The notes beneath the pieces are model-generated. The model was not told the origin of the DNA, ran no database searches, and saw nothing but the letters and a program-made list of their open reading frames with translations. 64,000 nucleotides of DNA from assembly GCF_032302195.1 (NCBI RefSeq), contig NZ_CP135275.1, positions 2,108,001-2,172,000 of the forward strand. The letters run 5' to 3'. Positions 52,394-60,380 of this stretch are shown piece after piece. The position numbers and the translations under genes were made by a program. This stretch comes from Paenibacillus sp. MMS20-IR301 (GTDB lineage: Bacteria; Bacillota; Bacilli; Paenibacillales; Paenibacillaceae). Position 1 is the first letter of the stretch. The number at the start of each line of letters is the position of its first letter.

Positions 52394-52927
52394 TTATTCA
52401 CGGGCTACTCCCGCTATATCCCAGCGGTGCCGGAATTTCTCCAGGCGCGGGTGCAATTGTCCCGGCGCTTCTGACAGCACCAAGCGCAGCTTGACGATCC
52501 ATTCTTCGAATGAAGAGTACGAGGCGAACAGATTCGCCATGTCCGGAGTCAGATAAAGGAAATAAGGCGCCGGATAAATTCCGCTGATGTGCCGCATTGC
52601 CGAATCGAGCGGTGTATATTTCTTGCGTTTGCCTTCAAGGCCCTCTACGGTGATAAAGGAGCGTCCCTGCTCTCTTTTCCACTCATGCAGCCGGTCTTCC
52701 CGCTTATAGAGCGGCTCCACCTTCTCCTTCGACATCCGCCGGACCGTTTCTTCATGCAGCGGATACAGCACCAGCTTCACGAACTTGCGCTCTATAGCCG
52801 TCTCTGCCGCCTTCAGCAAGTCCATATCTGAGATATGCCCGAAGGAATCATAGAAGATCAGTGTTCCTTTGCGTTCACTGGCTGGCGGTTCATACCCGTA
52901 AGGCACATGCTGAATATCCCGTTTCAT
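52394..52927 (-). CDS. hypothetical protein of 177 residues
   Basis: The ATG at 52927 follows AGGAGG at six bases, so the upstream 18 codons of open frame are excluded. The sequence has a beta-strand start (GTLIFYDSFGHISDMDLLKAAETAIERKF) that resembles a nucleotidyltransferase-like Rossmann segment, but the HxGH motif is missing, so I do not assign a function. The middle is strongly basic (KREDRLHEWKREQGR). No signal peptide. It may be co-transcribed with the gene at 52001. Confidence 0.7.
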   Translation of the reverse strand: MKRDIQHVPYGYEPPASERKGTLIFYDSFGHISDMDLLKAAETAIERKFVKLVLYPLHEETVRRMSKEKVEPLYKREDRLHEWKREQGRSFITVEGLEGKRKKYTPLDSAMRHISGIYPAPYFLYLTPDMANLFASYSSFEEWIVKLRLVLSEAPGQLHPRLEKFRHRWDIAGVARE

Positions 52928-53006
52928 CCATATCCTCCTGATTATCGTCAGTCTTAAGGTTATGCTTCCTCTTTCAATCATACGCTAAACGTTCAAGCGA
53001 TGCGAA

Positions 53007-53990
53007 TCACTGCCGGCCACTGCATTTCTGCTGCGCGTACACTGCCGCCCCAAGTGTTCCTGCCCGGTTCCCCAGCTCAGCCTGAACGATTCTGCAGCTG
53101 CTGCCGGACAGCTTCAATGCATGAGCATTAACCGTGTCGCGCACAGGACGCAGCAGCCGTTCTCCAGCCGCCGCCATGCCGCCGCCGATGATGATCAGCT
53201 CCGGGTTCAGCAGGTTGATTACATTTGCGAGACCGAAGCCCAGCAGCTCGCCTGTTTCATGCATGACCTCCAGCGACAGCGGATCTCCAAGATCATAGGC
53301 CTCCGAGATCATTGCCGCTGTAATCAGCCCGTTATCATACCGGGTCCAGGTCTGGAGCAGACTGTTCTTCCCTTCCTGCAGCTTCTCCTTGAATGTATTG
53401 ACCATGCCAACCGCCGATACATACCGGCCAAGGCAGCCGGAGCTTCCACAGCGGCATGGCCGCCCTTGCCTGAACATGTTCATATGGCCGACCTCACCAG
53501 CGCTGAAGGTCGTTCCGTACAGCACTTTACCATCATGGACAATTCCCGAGCCAAGACCGGTTCCAAGGGTAAGCAGCACCAGATTACGGGCTCCCCTGCC
53601 CGCTCCATGCTGCCATTCCCCGTATAGGTTAACCCGCACATCATTATCGATGCAGACCGGGAAATCATAATAAGGCTTCATTTCATTCACGATATGTATT
53701 TGCTCCCAGCCGGGAAAGTTAGGTGAGAATACCGACAGTCCCTCCTCCGGATCAAGCAGACCCGGAATTCCCATCCCCATGCACAATATCTGCTCTAGCG
53801 GGATGTTACTCTCTTCTGTCAGCTGCGTTACCGCCAGCCTGATCCGCTTAAGCACATGCGCCGGGCCTTCAGCCGCCTCCGTCAGAATAGACAGCTCGGC
53901 AACCGGCTTGAACCCGGTATCAAAGACCGCTGCTTTAATATTGGTGCCGCCCAGATCAATACCGATTGTATACTTGTTCTTGTCCTCCAC
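53007..53990 (-). CDS. ROK-family glucokinase-like sugar kinase
   Basis: A 327-residue cytosolic ATP-dependent sugar kinase. The phosphate-binding loop is GIDLGGTNIKAAVFD, the catalytic Asp lies in VCIDNDVRVN, and zinc ligands are in GHMNMFRQGRPCRCGSSGCLG. The residue after GCL is Gly, where glucokinases usually have Glu that contacts the sugar, so specificity may differ from glucose. The start is a GTG at 53990 behind GGAGAG; no in-frame ATG is near. No HTH is present, so it is a kinase rather than a NagC/XylR repressor. Confidence 0.88.
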   Translation of the reverse strand: MEDKNKYTIGIDLGGTNIKAAVFDTGFKPVAELSILTEAAEGPAHVLKRIRLAVTQLTEESNIPLEQILCMGMGIPGLLDPEEGLSVFSPNFPGWEQIHIVNEMKPYYDFPVCIDNDVRVNLYGEWQHGAGRGARNLVLLTLGTGLGSGIVHDGKVLYGTTFSAGEVGHMNMFRQGRPCRCGSSGCLGRYVSAVGMVNTFKEKLQEGKNSLLQTWTRYDNGLITAAMISEAYDLGDPLSLEVMHETGELLGFGLANVINLLNPELIIIGGGMAAAGERLLRPVRDTVNAHALKLSGSSCRIVQAELGNRAGTLGAAVYAQQKCSGRQ

Positions 53991-54131
53991 TTCTTCACTC
54001 TCCGCTCCATCTCTTCATGAAATCCCATCCCCCTTATTATGCGTCATGGCCTGCAGATCACGATAGTAAATTCTGTTCATCTTTGTAGCATAATAATTCC
54101 ACATAGCGGAGACCCCGAAGCATATATTATC

Positions 54132-54166
54132 AAAAAAGACAGGCCAGGTGATTGCTCACCTGCCTG
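54132..54166 (-). terminator. terminator of the three-gene ABC exporter operon
   Basis: AGG(C)CAGGTGA and TCACCTG(C)CT arms around TTGC; on the minus strand six T follow the stem. Confidence 0.85.
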
Positions 54167-54199
54167 CCCTCTTTGAAAATATAATATTGGCACAGCACC

Positions 54200-54985
54200 T
54201 TAGGAACCGGCACCTTTATACTTCTTCACCCCGTAGCTCCAGGCTGTCAGCCCGATGCCGAGGAATACCGCCCCGACTACCGGAGTAAGCAGCGCCATGG
54301 TCCGCATCTCATCCCGGTGCAGGAACAGCGCCGCCGGATAGATCCCGACAAAGGCAAACGGGATAATCCACGTCAGCAGCACCTGAATCGCCCGGTTATA
54401 GATCGTTACCGGATAACGTCCGTAAGTCTGTATGTTATACATCAGCGGAAGAATCCCGGTAGGCGCATCCGAATAGAACGACAAGGAAGTCAGTGTTGTG
54501 TAAATACCGGTATAAATCGCGACGGCGCTCAGAGTCAGGATAATCAGCATCGGAATCGTCCACCATTCAAACGGCAAGCCCAGATTGCTGCCGCTGATTG
54601 CCATAATCGTCAGCCCGATGATGGAGCCGAAGAGTGACGGCGGATCGACATTCTCGAGGAAAATCTGGAACAGGTTATGTGCCGGGCGGGTCAGAATACG
54701 GTCCATCTCGCCTTTGACAATATAACGTTCACTGAAGCCCCACATATTCACAAAGCAGCTGAAGACGCCAAACGGGACCATGAAGAAGCCGTAGACGAAT
54801 ACTACCTCATTCTGATTCCAGCCGCCCAGGCTGTCTGTGTGCATGAAGATGACCAGAATGAAGATAAAGTTCGTAGCCTGGAAAAGCAGATCGGATATCA
54901 CCTCGACCCAGAAATCGGCGCGGTAGGTTAACCGTGTTTTCATGTAGTTTTTCAAATACTCAATTAATAACCCCAGGTAATACAT
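54200..54985 (-). CDS. ABC-2 type permease, DUF990-like subunit B
   Basis: A 261-residue integral membrane protein with six helices, of the ABC-2/DUF990 group. Opening residues YLKNYMKTRLTYRADFWVEVISDLLFQ and the segment KGEMDRILTRPAHNLFQIF are typical. It works as a heterodimer with the permease encoded just upstream (six bases apart). The substrate is unknown; relatives export lipids, antibiotics or polysaccharides. Confidence 0.9.
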   Translation of the reverse strand: MYYLGLLIEYLKNYMKTRLTYRADFWVEVISDLLFQATNFIFILVIFMHTDSLGGWNQNEVVFVYGFFMVPFGVFSCFVNMWGFSERYIVKGEMDRILTRPAHNLFQIFLENVDPPSLFGSIIGLTIMAISGSNLGLPFEWWTIPMLIILTLSAVAIYTGIYTTLTSLSFYSDAPTGILPLMYNIQTYGRYPVTIYNRAIQVLLTWIIPFAFVGIYPAALFLHRDEMRTMALLTPVVGAVFLGIGLTAWSYGVKKYKGAGS

Positions 54986-54991
54986 CCCTGC

Positions 54992-55864
54992 TTAACCCCC
55001 CTGCACGAACAGCCGCTGACGCGCTGCGTGATATAGCCAGACAATCGGAACGAGCAGGATCAGGAACCAGATCACCTGAATGCCCAGCACATTCCATATG
55101 CCCACTCCCTGCACCCGGCCCGTGAAGACGGAGCCCGGCAGATAAGTGATGGCCTGAAAGGGCAGAACCTTAAGCACAGAAGACAGCCAGTCCGGGAACA
55201 GCGTAATCGGTACGATTAAACCGGAGAACAGATCAACAACGACACGCTTCATGCGCATCATGCCCTCGTTATTCTCCACGAAAAACGCCGACAGGCCGGT
55301 AATTATGTTAATCTGCGAGCTGATCAGGAAGCTGAAGAAGAGCATCACAAGGAAGCCCGCCCAGGCTGACAGCTCGGTTGGCAATTGCACCGGGAAGAGC
55401 AGAATCGCAATAATCATCCCCGGCAGCATCAGCATCATGAAGCGGAACATGCCTTCGCCGAGGCCCTGCATCATTTTGACCAGTACATAGTTATAAGGCC
55501 GGATGAACTGAATCGCAATACTGCCGTCACGGATATCGGTTGAGATCTCGCGGTCCAGGTTGTTGAAATAGAACGCCCTCGCCATCCACGATACGGCAAC
55601 ATAAGTGGTCATCTGCGCTCCGGTAAATCCGCCCAGTGACTCTCCCCCGCCGTAAATCGCCTTCCAGGTGAAATAATTCACGCCGATGTTCAGGGTATAG
55701 ATAAGAATACCGGAGTAATAGTTAACCCGGTAGGCCAGCATGGTCAGAAATCGGATGCGGATGAAATCGAAGTAAGCGCCGAGCAGCAGCCTCCGTCCGT
55801 TCTCCCCGGAACCGCCTGAGGAGCCGCCTGCTGCAGCAGACGCTGCGGATAACGGCTTAGACAT
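54992..55864 (-). CDS. ABC-2 type permease, DUF990-like subunit A
   Basis: A 290-residue membrane protein with six helices after a Ser/Gly/Ala-rich cytosolic leader of about 25 residues (SAASAAAGGSSGGSGENG). The conserved segment REISTDIRDGSIAIQFIRPYNYVLVKM matches its partner's KGEMDRILTRPAHNL. It overlaps the end of the ATPase gene by eight bases, indicating tight coupling. Confidence 0.9.
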   Translation of the reverse strand: MSKPLSAASAAAGGSSGGSGENGRRLLLGAYFDFIRIRFLTMLAYRVNYYSGILIYTLNIGVNYFTWKAIYGGGESLGGFTGAQMTTYVAVSWMARAFYFNNLDREISTDIRDGSIAIQFIRPYNYVLVKMMQGLGEGMFRFMMLMLPGMIIAILLFPVQLPTELSAWAGFLVMLFFSFLISSQINIITGLSAFFVENNEGMMRMKRVVVDLFSGLIVPITLFPDWLSSVLKVLPFQAITYLPGSVFTGRVQGVGIWNVLGIQVIWFLILLVPIVWLYHAARQRLFVQGG

Positions 55865-56912
55865 GGATAGCCTCTTTCTCCTCGCTTAAGGCAGCGATTT
55901 TTTCTTCCGGCTTCTCCGCAGAGCCCGACTGATAGATGCTGCGCACGATGTCGTCCGTATTGGTCTCAATGATTTTGATATCCGTAATATCGGCTGCACC
56001 AACCACTTTGCCCAGCACATCAGATACATTGAGCTCCAGCGGAATCCACACTTTTGCCCCCAGCTCGTTCTCGGCAGTCCAGGTTACCGGCATATCCCCG
56101 GTCCAGTTCATCAGCTGCTGCAGTTTTGTCGCGGTACCGAACTGGAACTGCACTTCCCGCCCGGTTCCCCAGCGCTGCTTCAGATCCTCCAGGCCGCCGT
56201 CATAGATGATCCGTCCGTCATCCAGCATAATTACACGCGAACAGAGTGCCTCGATATCCTGCAGATCATGTGTAGTCAGCAGAATCGTCGTGCCGTGCTC
56301 CCGGTTCATATCCTTGAGGAAATCACGGATTTCGGACTTCACGACTATATCCAGACCGATCGTCGGCTCATCGAGGAACAGGATCGACGGGTTATGCAGC
56401 AGCGCCGCCACCAGCTCACAGCGCATCCGCTGCCCGAGGCTCAGCTTGCGCACCGGGCGGTTCAGCAGATCCTGCAGCGCCAGCCGCTCGACCAGCTCGT
56501 CCAGCCGTTTCTTGAAGTCCTGCTCGGAGACACGGTACACCTTGCGCAGCAGCTGGAAGGATTCTATAACACCAATATCCCACCAGAGCTGGCTGCGCTG
56601 GCCGAAGACAACCCCGATATTCTGCACGAATTTCTCCCGCTCCTGATACGGCACAAAGCCGCCAACAGACAGGCTGCCGGCGGTAGGGACAAGAATCCCG
56701 GTGAGCATCTTGATCGTGGTCGACTTACCGGCCCCGTTCTCACCGATATATCCGCAGATTTCGCCTTCCGGGATCGTGAACGAAATATCCTTCACTGCGG
56801 TGACTTCAGAATATTGCCGTTTAAACAAATCAGCGAAGGCCCCTTTGAGGCCCTCGCGGTTTTTTTGGACTTTAAATGTCTTGCGCAAGTCCTGCACTTG
56901 AATAGCATTCAT
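55857..56912 (-). CDS. ABC transporter ATP-binding protein of the DUF990-type exporter
   Basis: A 351-residue ATPase. Walker A GYIGENGAGKSTTIKML, signature LSLGQRMR, Walker B ILFLDEPTIGLD, and the His switch LLTTHDLQDIEALC are intact. The C-terminal 110 residues form a regulatory domain as in NatA/DrrA-like proteins. The long Q-loop insert QRSQLWWDIGV is typical of the group that pairs with two DUF990 permeases. It is the first gene of the operon. Confidence 0.93.
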   Translation of the reverse strand: MNAIQVQDLRKTFKVQKNREGLKGAFADLFKRQYSEVTAVKDISFTIPEGEICGYIGENGAGKSTTIKMLTGILVPTAGSLSVGGFVPYQEREKFVQNIGVVFGQRSQLWWDIGVIESFQLLRKVYRVSEQDFKKRLDELVERLALQDLLNRPVRKLSLGQRMRCELVAALLHNPSILFLDEPTIGLDIVVKSEIRDFLKDMNREHGTTILLTTHDLQDIEALCSRVIMLDDGRIIYDGGLEDLKQRWGTGREVQFQFGTATKLQQLMNWTGDMPVTWTAENELGAKVWIPLELNVSDVLGKVVGAADITDIKIIETNTDDIVRSIYQSGSAEKPEEKIAALSEEKEAIHV

Positions 56913-57023
56913 AGGCTACCTCACTAAGCTAAGTATTGGTCTCAGTTCCCCATTATAATGGAATGAATGCAAAAGTACTACCTATTTTCCCCGCTGATTC
57001 TGCTGCGCATTACTCCGGCAGCT

Positions 57024-57806
57024 TTATTTTGCCACTCTGCCTTCAAAAAAATCCGGGCCGGGAACAGCTTCCAAATGGCCGGAACGGGCTACCTTGGTCC
57101 GCAGATACTTTTCATTGAAGACCGAGACATCGCCCCACAGCGGCACTCTTTTGACCGTGTTCATACCTGCAGCTCTCAGTGCTTCCAGCTTCTTCGGGTT
57201 ATTCGTAATTAGGGTAACCGGTTTGCTGCGCAGACTCTGAAGCACGCCGATTGCGTCCTTGTAGTCTCTCGAATCATCAGCGAATCCAAGCTCCAGGTTA
57301 GCTTCAACGGTATCGTAGCCTTCCTCCTGAAGAATGTAAGCCATCGCTTTGCTGAACAGGCCGATGCCTCGTCCCTCATGATTAGCCAGATAGAACAAGG
57401 CGCCGGAACCATGCTGTGCAATCATCTTCATCGACTGATGCAGCTGGAAGCCGCAATCGCAGCGTTTGCTGCCAAAAATGTCGCCGGTATGGCAAATGCT
57501 GTGCATCCGGATCAGCGCTTCCTCAGAATGCTCGAAATCACCATAGACCAGCACGCTCGACTGTTGTCCATCCGCAAGGTTCATGGAAGACAGGCGGCTG
57601 ATCAGCAGCTCCGTAGCTTGCTTGCCTTCTGCCTGCTGCAGCTCTTCATCCGTAACTTTCAGCCAGCTGTACCATTTGAAGGTGACCGTCTCGCCGTCCA
57701 GGTTGACAGGCAGTGTAATCGGTCCAACGAGCATTGTAGTGGAATCGTCCTGCGAAATCCGCTTGATCTTGTTCTGTAGTATGGAAAGGATATCTGGTTT
57801 GATCAT
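57024..57806 (-). CDS. ribA: GTP cyclohydrolase II (RibA-like), stand-alone
   Basis: A 260-residue enzyme that opens GTP to the pyrimidine precursor of riboflavin. The three zinc Cys are present (HSICHTGDIFGSKRCDCGFQ), as is the catalytic HEGRGIGL segment and the later TVEANLELGFADDSRDY. It lacks the RibB (DHBP synthase) half that is fused in most Firmicutes. The first 80 residues are less conserved (LKVTDEEL... VLVYGDFEHSEEALIRM). No other rib gene is adjacent, so it may serve a pathway other than bulk riboflavin. It is divergent from HxlR, with a 63-bp tandem repeat in its leader. Confidence 0.85.
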   Translation of the reverse strand: MIKPDILSILQNKIKRISQDDSTTMLVGPITLPVNLDGETVTFKWYSWLKVTDEELQQAEGKQATELLISRLSSMNLADGQQSSVLVYGDFEHSEEALIRMHSICHTGDIFGSKRCDCGFQLHQSMKMIAQHGSGALFYLANHEGRGIGLFSKAMAYILQEEGYDTVEANLELGFADDSRDYKDAIGVLQSLRSKPVTLITNNPKKLEALRAAGMNTVKRVPLWGDVSVFNEKYLRTKVARSGHLEAVPGPDFFEGRVAK

Positions 57807-57823
57807 GAGAGCACCATCCTAAA

Positions 57824-57963
57824 AGTTTTGATAGCATAAGCTTCTTTGAATACGTTCCGCAAAACTTGCTTCGGAAGCCTACACTTAGTTTTGATAGCAT
57901 AAGCTTCTTCGAATCCGTTTCGCAAAACTCACTTCGGAGGCCTACGCTTAGTTTTGATAGCAA
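57824..57963. repeat. 63-bp tandem repeat, two units and a partial third
   Basis: Units start at 57824, 57887 and 57950 with AGTTTTGATAGCA. The two full units differ at about nine of 63 positions. The length of 63 keeps a minus-strand frame open across the units (repeat peptide of 21 residues beginning MLSKLSVGF). It lies in the ribA 5' region. It is not an FMN riboswitch. Confidence 0.85.
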
Positions 57964-58047
57964 TCGGTATTACAACAGGTATTTAAAATTTAAATATAAA
58001 GAGTTTGTACGTCAAGTAACTATTTGTAAGTTAGTTTATCATTGTAA

Positions 58048-58067
58048 TATAACTTCGTCAAGTTATA
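58048..58067. promoter_or_regulatory. palindromic operator candidate between ribA and hxlR
   Basis: TATAACTT and AAGTTATA arms, eight of eight paired, around CGTC. It lies in a very AT-rich stretch (57960-58110) 69 bases before hxlR; a TATAAT -10 follows at 58111-58116. HxlR repressors commonly bind such dyads. Confidence 0.5.
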
Positions 58068-58135
58068 ATATATATATAAATATTTATGATTACTTATTGT
58101 AAGTTTATGATATAATGAATGTTGAGGTGATGCTA

Positions 58136-58462
58136 ATGAACAACTTCGAGATGTGTCCACGCTTCGAGAAAGCGGTAGATGTATTAAGTAAACGATGGGT
58201 TGCACTGATTGTCTTCGTCCTGATGGATGGTCCGCGTCGGTTTGGGGAGATTGAGCATTGTCTGTCTAATTTAAGCGGCAAAGTATTATCCGACCGGCTG
58301 AAGGAAATGGAGAACGAAGGAATTATTCAGCGCACAGTGTATCCGGAAATGCCGGTGCGTATTGAATATTCGTTAACCGCCAAAGGCACGGCACTGGCTC
58401 CCATTCTCGGTGAGATCGGCAACTGGTCTACCGATTGGATTGAGATCGGCGTGACCAAATGA
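58136..58462 (+). CDS. HxlR-family transcriptional regulator
   Basis: A 108-residue MarR/HxlR-type winged-helix protein: CPRFEKAVDVLSKRWVALIVFVLMDGPRRFGEIEHCLSNLSGKVLSDRLKEMENEGII, then a wing with YSLTAKGTAL. The conserved N-terminal Cys (residue 6 region, MCPRFEKA), a redox or aldehyde sensor in HxlR/HypR/YodB, is present. The ATG at 58136 follows GAGGTG at seven bases; ATG codons seven and two codons earlier are disfavoured. It is divergent from ribA, which it may regulate. Confidence 0.9.
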   Translation: MNNFEMCPRFEKAVDVLSKRWVALIVFVLMDGPRRFGEIEHCLSNLSGKVLSDRLKEMENEGIIQRTVYPEMPVRIEYSLTAKGTALAPILGEIGNWSTDWIEIGVTK

Positions 58463-58481
58463 TTGCCGGCGGGCATGCCAA

Positions 58482-58528
58482 ATAGCGCCCCTGAAGTTCC
58501 GTGAACCGGACACTTCGGGGGCGCTGTT
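58482..58528. terminator. bidirectional terminator
   Basis: AGCGCCCC(T)GAAGT and ACTTC(G)GGGGCGCT arms with an inner CCG/CGG stem; TGTTTGT follows. It lies between convergent hxlR and the ABC-2 permease gene. Confidence 0.8.
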
Positions 58529-58533
58529 TGTCC

Positions 58534-59415
58534 CTATAAATCTTTGTGCTGAAAACGCAGTAATCCGATTGCAAACGCCAGTACCGTGTATCCTGCAGTA
58601 TAGACTATGAATGAGTTTGACGGATAGGCACCGAAGTTCAAGATAGTGAATCCGCTTAATCTTGCAGAAACAAGACTGTCTATACCGTTCAGGCTTAACA
58701 GCTCCGCGATCATTCTCCGCTGCAGGGCATCTGCCGGCATAAGCATAGAGATGATTCCCGTCAAACTGTTCAACACGTTCATTGCATCACCCTCCAGCCG
58801 CAGCGATCCGCTAAGCTTATCCAGCATTCCGCCCAGCCAGCCTGCCCCGTACAGCATGGTCATAAACACACCGTTTCCGAGCGCCGAGAACAGACCGGAG
58901 CCCAGCATGGACACTGAGATTAATAAGGGAACCACAGAAGTAAACAGCAGATAAGATTTGATCAGCGCCGCCGCATCTCTGGGAATATTCGCATGGACAC
59001 TAGTGATCAGCAGAATGGCAAGGAACAGAATCAGAGCGTAAAGTGCCCCTAAGGTGACAAAACCGAGCCAGCGTCCGAAGTACCATTTCCAGCGCGGCAG
59101 CGGGCGGGGGAGCAGTGCCTGCATGACTCCCTGCTCTGCTTCACCGGCAATGACCGAGAACGAGCTGAAGATGCTCAGAAAAGCAATTACGAATGCACCA
59201 AAATAAAACCCCAGATTAAGTATAAAAGAACCATTGGTAAAGCGCAGAATCAAGTCGCTCCCGTTGTTTACTGACCCGCCGGCAAAACCATTTTGTCCAA
59301 CCGTATCCGCCACAAACCAGAAGCCGAGCAGAAACAGCAAGGTAAGCAGCAGGGTCAGGGCCATCACCTTTTTGCGGAGCATTTCTTTCCAGGTCATCGC
59401 AAGGATGGTTCTCAT
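58534..59415 (-). CDS. ABC-2 permease of the ECF-sigma operon
   Basis: A 293-residue membrane protein with six helices, of the ABC-2 (NosY/ABC2_membrane_2-like) type; MTWKEMLRKKVMALTLLLTLLFLLGFW start and EAEQGVMQALLPRPLPRWKWYFGRW loop. It is the last gene of the unit sigma, anti-sigma, ATPase, permease, and overlaps the ATPase stop by four bases. Confidence 0.88.
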   Translation of the reverse strand: MRTILAMTWKEMLRKKVMALTLLLTLLFLLGFWFVADTVGQNGFAGGSVNNGSDLILRFTNGSFILNLGFYFGAFVIAFLSIFSSFSVIAGEAEQGVMQALLPRPLPRWKWYFGRWLGFVTLGALYALILFLAILLITSVHANIPRDAAALIKSYLLFTSVVPLLISVSMLGSGLFSALGNGVFMTMLYGAGWLGGMLDKLSGSLRLEGDAMNVLNSLTGIISMLMPADALQRRMIAELLSLNGIDSLVSARLSGFTILNFGAYPSNSFIVYTAGYTVLAFAIGLLRFQHKDL

Positions 59416-60380
59416 GACTGTTCACCCCGATGGCTGAGCCCGGAGACAGTATCCATGAACCACTCCTCCAGCCGTTCCTTTCTGCGGTTTACTTCATATA
59501 AAGTCATTCCCTGCTCTACTATTAATCCGTTCAGCCATCCCGCCTGTTCTTCATTCTCCAGCTCTGCCTCAAGCCATACAATACTGCTGTCTAGTCCTGA
59601 TTCTATTGCCGTACCGGTACGCTCCCTGATCTGCAGCCCGGTATGCTGATTCAACCAGGACAGCAAAAAAGGCGTGTATCCGCCTACTTTAAAATGCCAG
59701 CGGGTCCGCTGGCTCAGAATTTCCGATACTTTTCCCTGACGCAGAACCGTCCCGTTATTCAGCAAGGCCATCCGGTCACAGATGACTTCAACATCCTCAA
59801 GCAGATGAGAGTTGAGAAATATCGTAATTCCCCTATCCTTCAGCCGCTCCAGAGTCGACCTTACTTCCATTCTCCCGATGGGATCAAGTGCAGATGAGGG
59901 CTCATCCAGAAAAATAATTTCCGGCTCATTAACCAGCGCACAGGCCAGTCCCAGCCGCTGCTGCATTCCCTTGGAATAATGCTTGACTCTATCCGTCCCC
60001 CGCTGTCCGATGCCAACCTCATTCAGCAGCTGCGGAATTCTTGTATTCATAACGGACCTGCTGATCCGGCATAGCCTGGCATGTAGTCTGACTACCTCTT
60101 CACCGGTAAGCCACTCCTGATACCGGTACAGCTCCGGCAGGTAGCCGATCCTGTTTTTAGCTTCAAGCGACCCCGCGGGATGTCCCAGGAGTAAGGCTTT
60201 CCCGCTTGTAGGCTTAATCAGACCAGCGAGTATTTTGACAAAGGTACTTTTACCGGCACCGTTGGGGCCGAGGAAGCCGAAGGCTTCCCCTTTCCCCACA
60301 GTGATACTGACATCCCGGCAGCCGCGCCCATTCAGATATTCTTTGGTCAGGGAGTCAGCATCAATCGCGGGTATACTCAC
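59412..60380 (-). CDS. ABC transporter ATPase of the ECF-sigma operon
   Basis: A 322-residue ATPase. Walker A GFLGPNGAGKSTFVKIL, signature YSKGMQQRLGLACAL, Walker B EIIFLDEPSSALDPIG, and His switch FLNSHLLEDVE are all present. The C-terminal region after about residue 220 is a variable domain. It overlaps its neighbours by four bases on both sides. With the permease it forms an exporter of unknown cargo; such pairs often give resistance to membrane-active peptides. Confidence 0.9.
   Translation of the reverse strand: MSIPAIDADSLTKEYLNGRGCRDVSITVGKGEAFGFLGPNGAGKSTFVKILAGLIKPTSGKALLLGHPAGSLEAKNRIGYLPELYRYQEWLTGEEVVRLHARLCRISRSVMNTRIPQLLNEVGIGQRGTDRVKHYSKGMQQRLGLACALVNEPEIIFLDEPSSALDPIGRMEVRSTLERLKDRGITIFLNSHLLEDVEVICDRMALLNNGTVLRQGKVSEILSQRTRWHFKVGGYTPFLLSWLNQHTGLQIRERTGTAIESGLDSSIVWLEAELENEEQAGWLNGLIVEQGMTLYEVNRRKERLEEWFMDTVSGLSHRGEQS

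Noticed and set aside
57646..57963. Minus-strand frame across the 63-bp repeats and the ribA start
   Set aside because: It overlaps the 5' end of ribA in another frame. The openness follows from the repeat length being a multiple of three; no ribosome binding site.
57807..58135. Possible FMN riboswitch upstream of ribA
   Set aside because: The leader holds the tandem repeats and AT-rich sequence; I find none of the conserved FMN aptamer segments.
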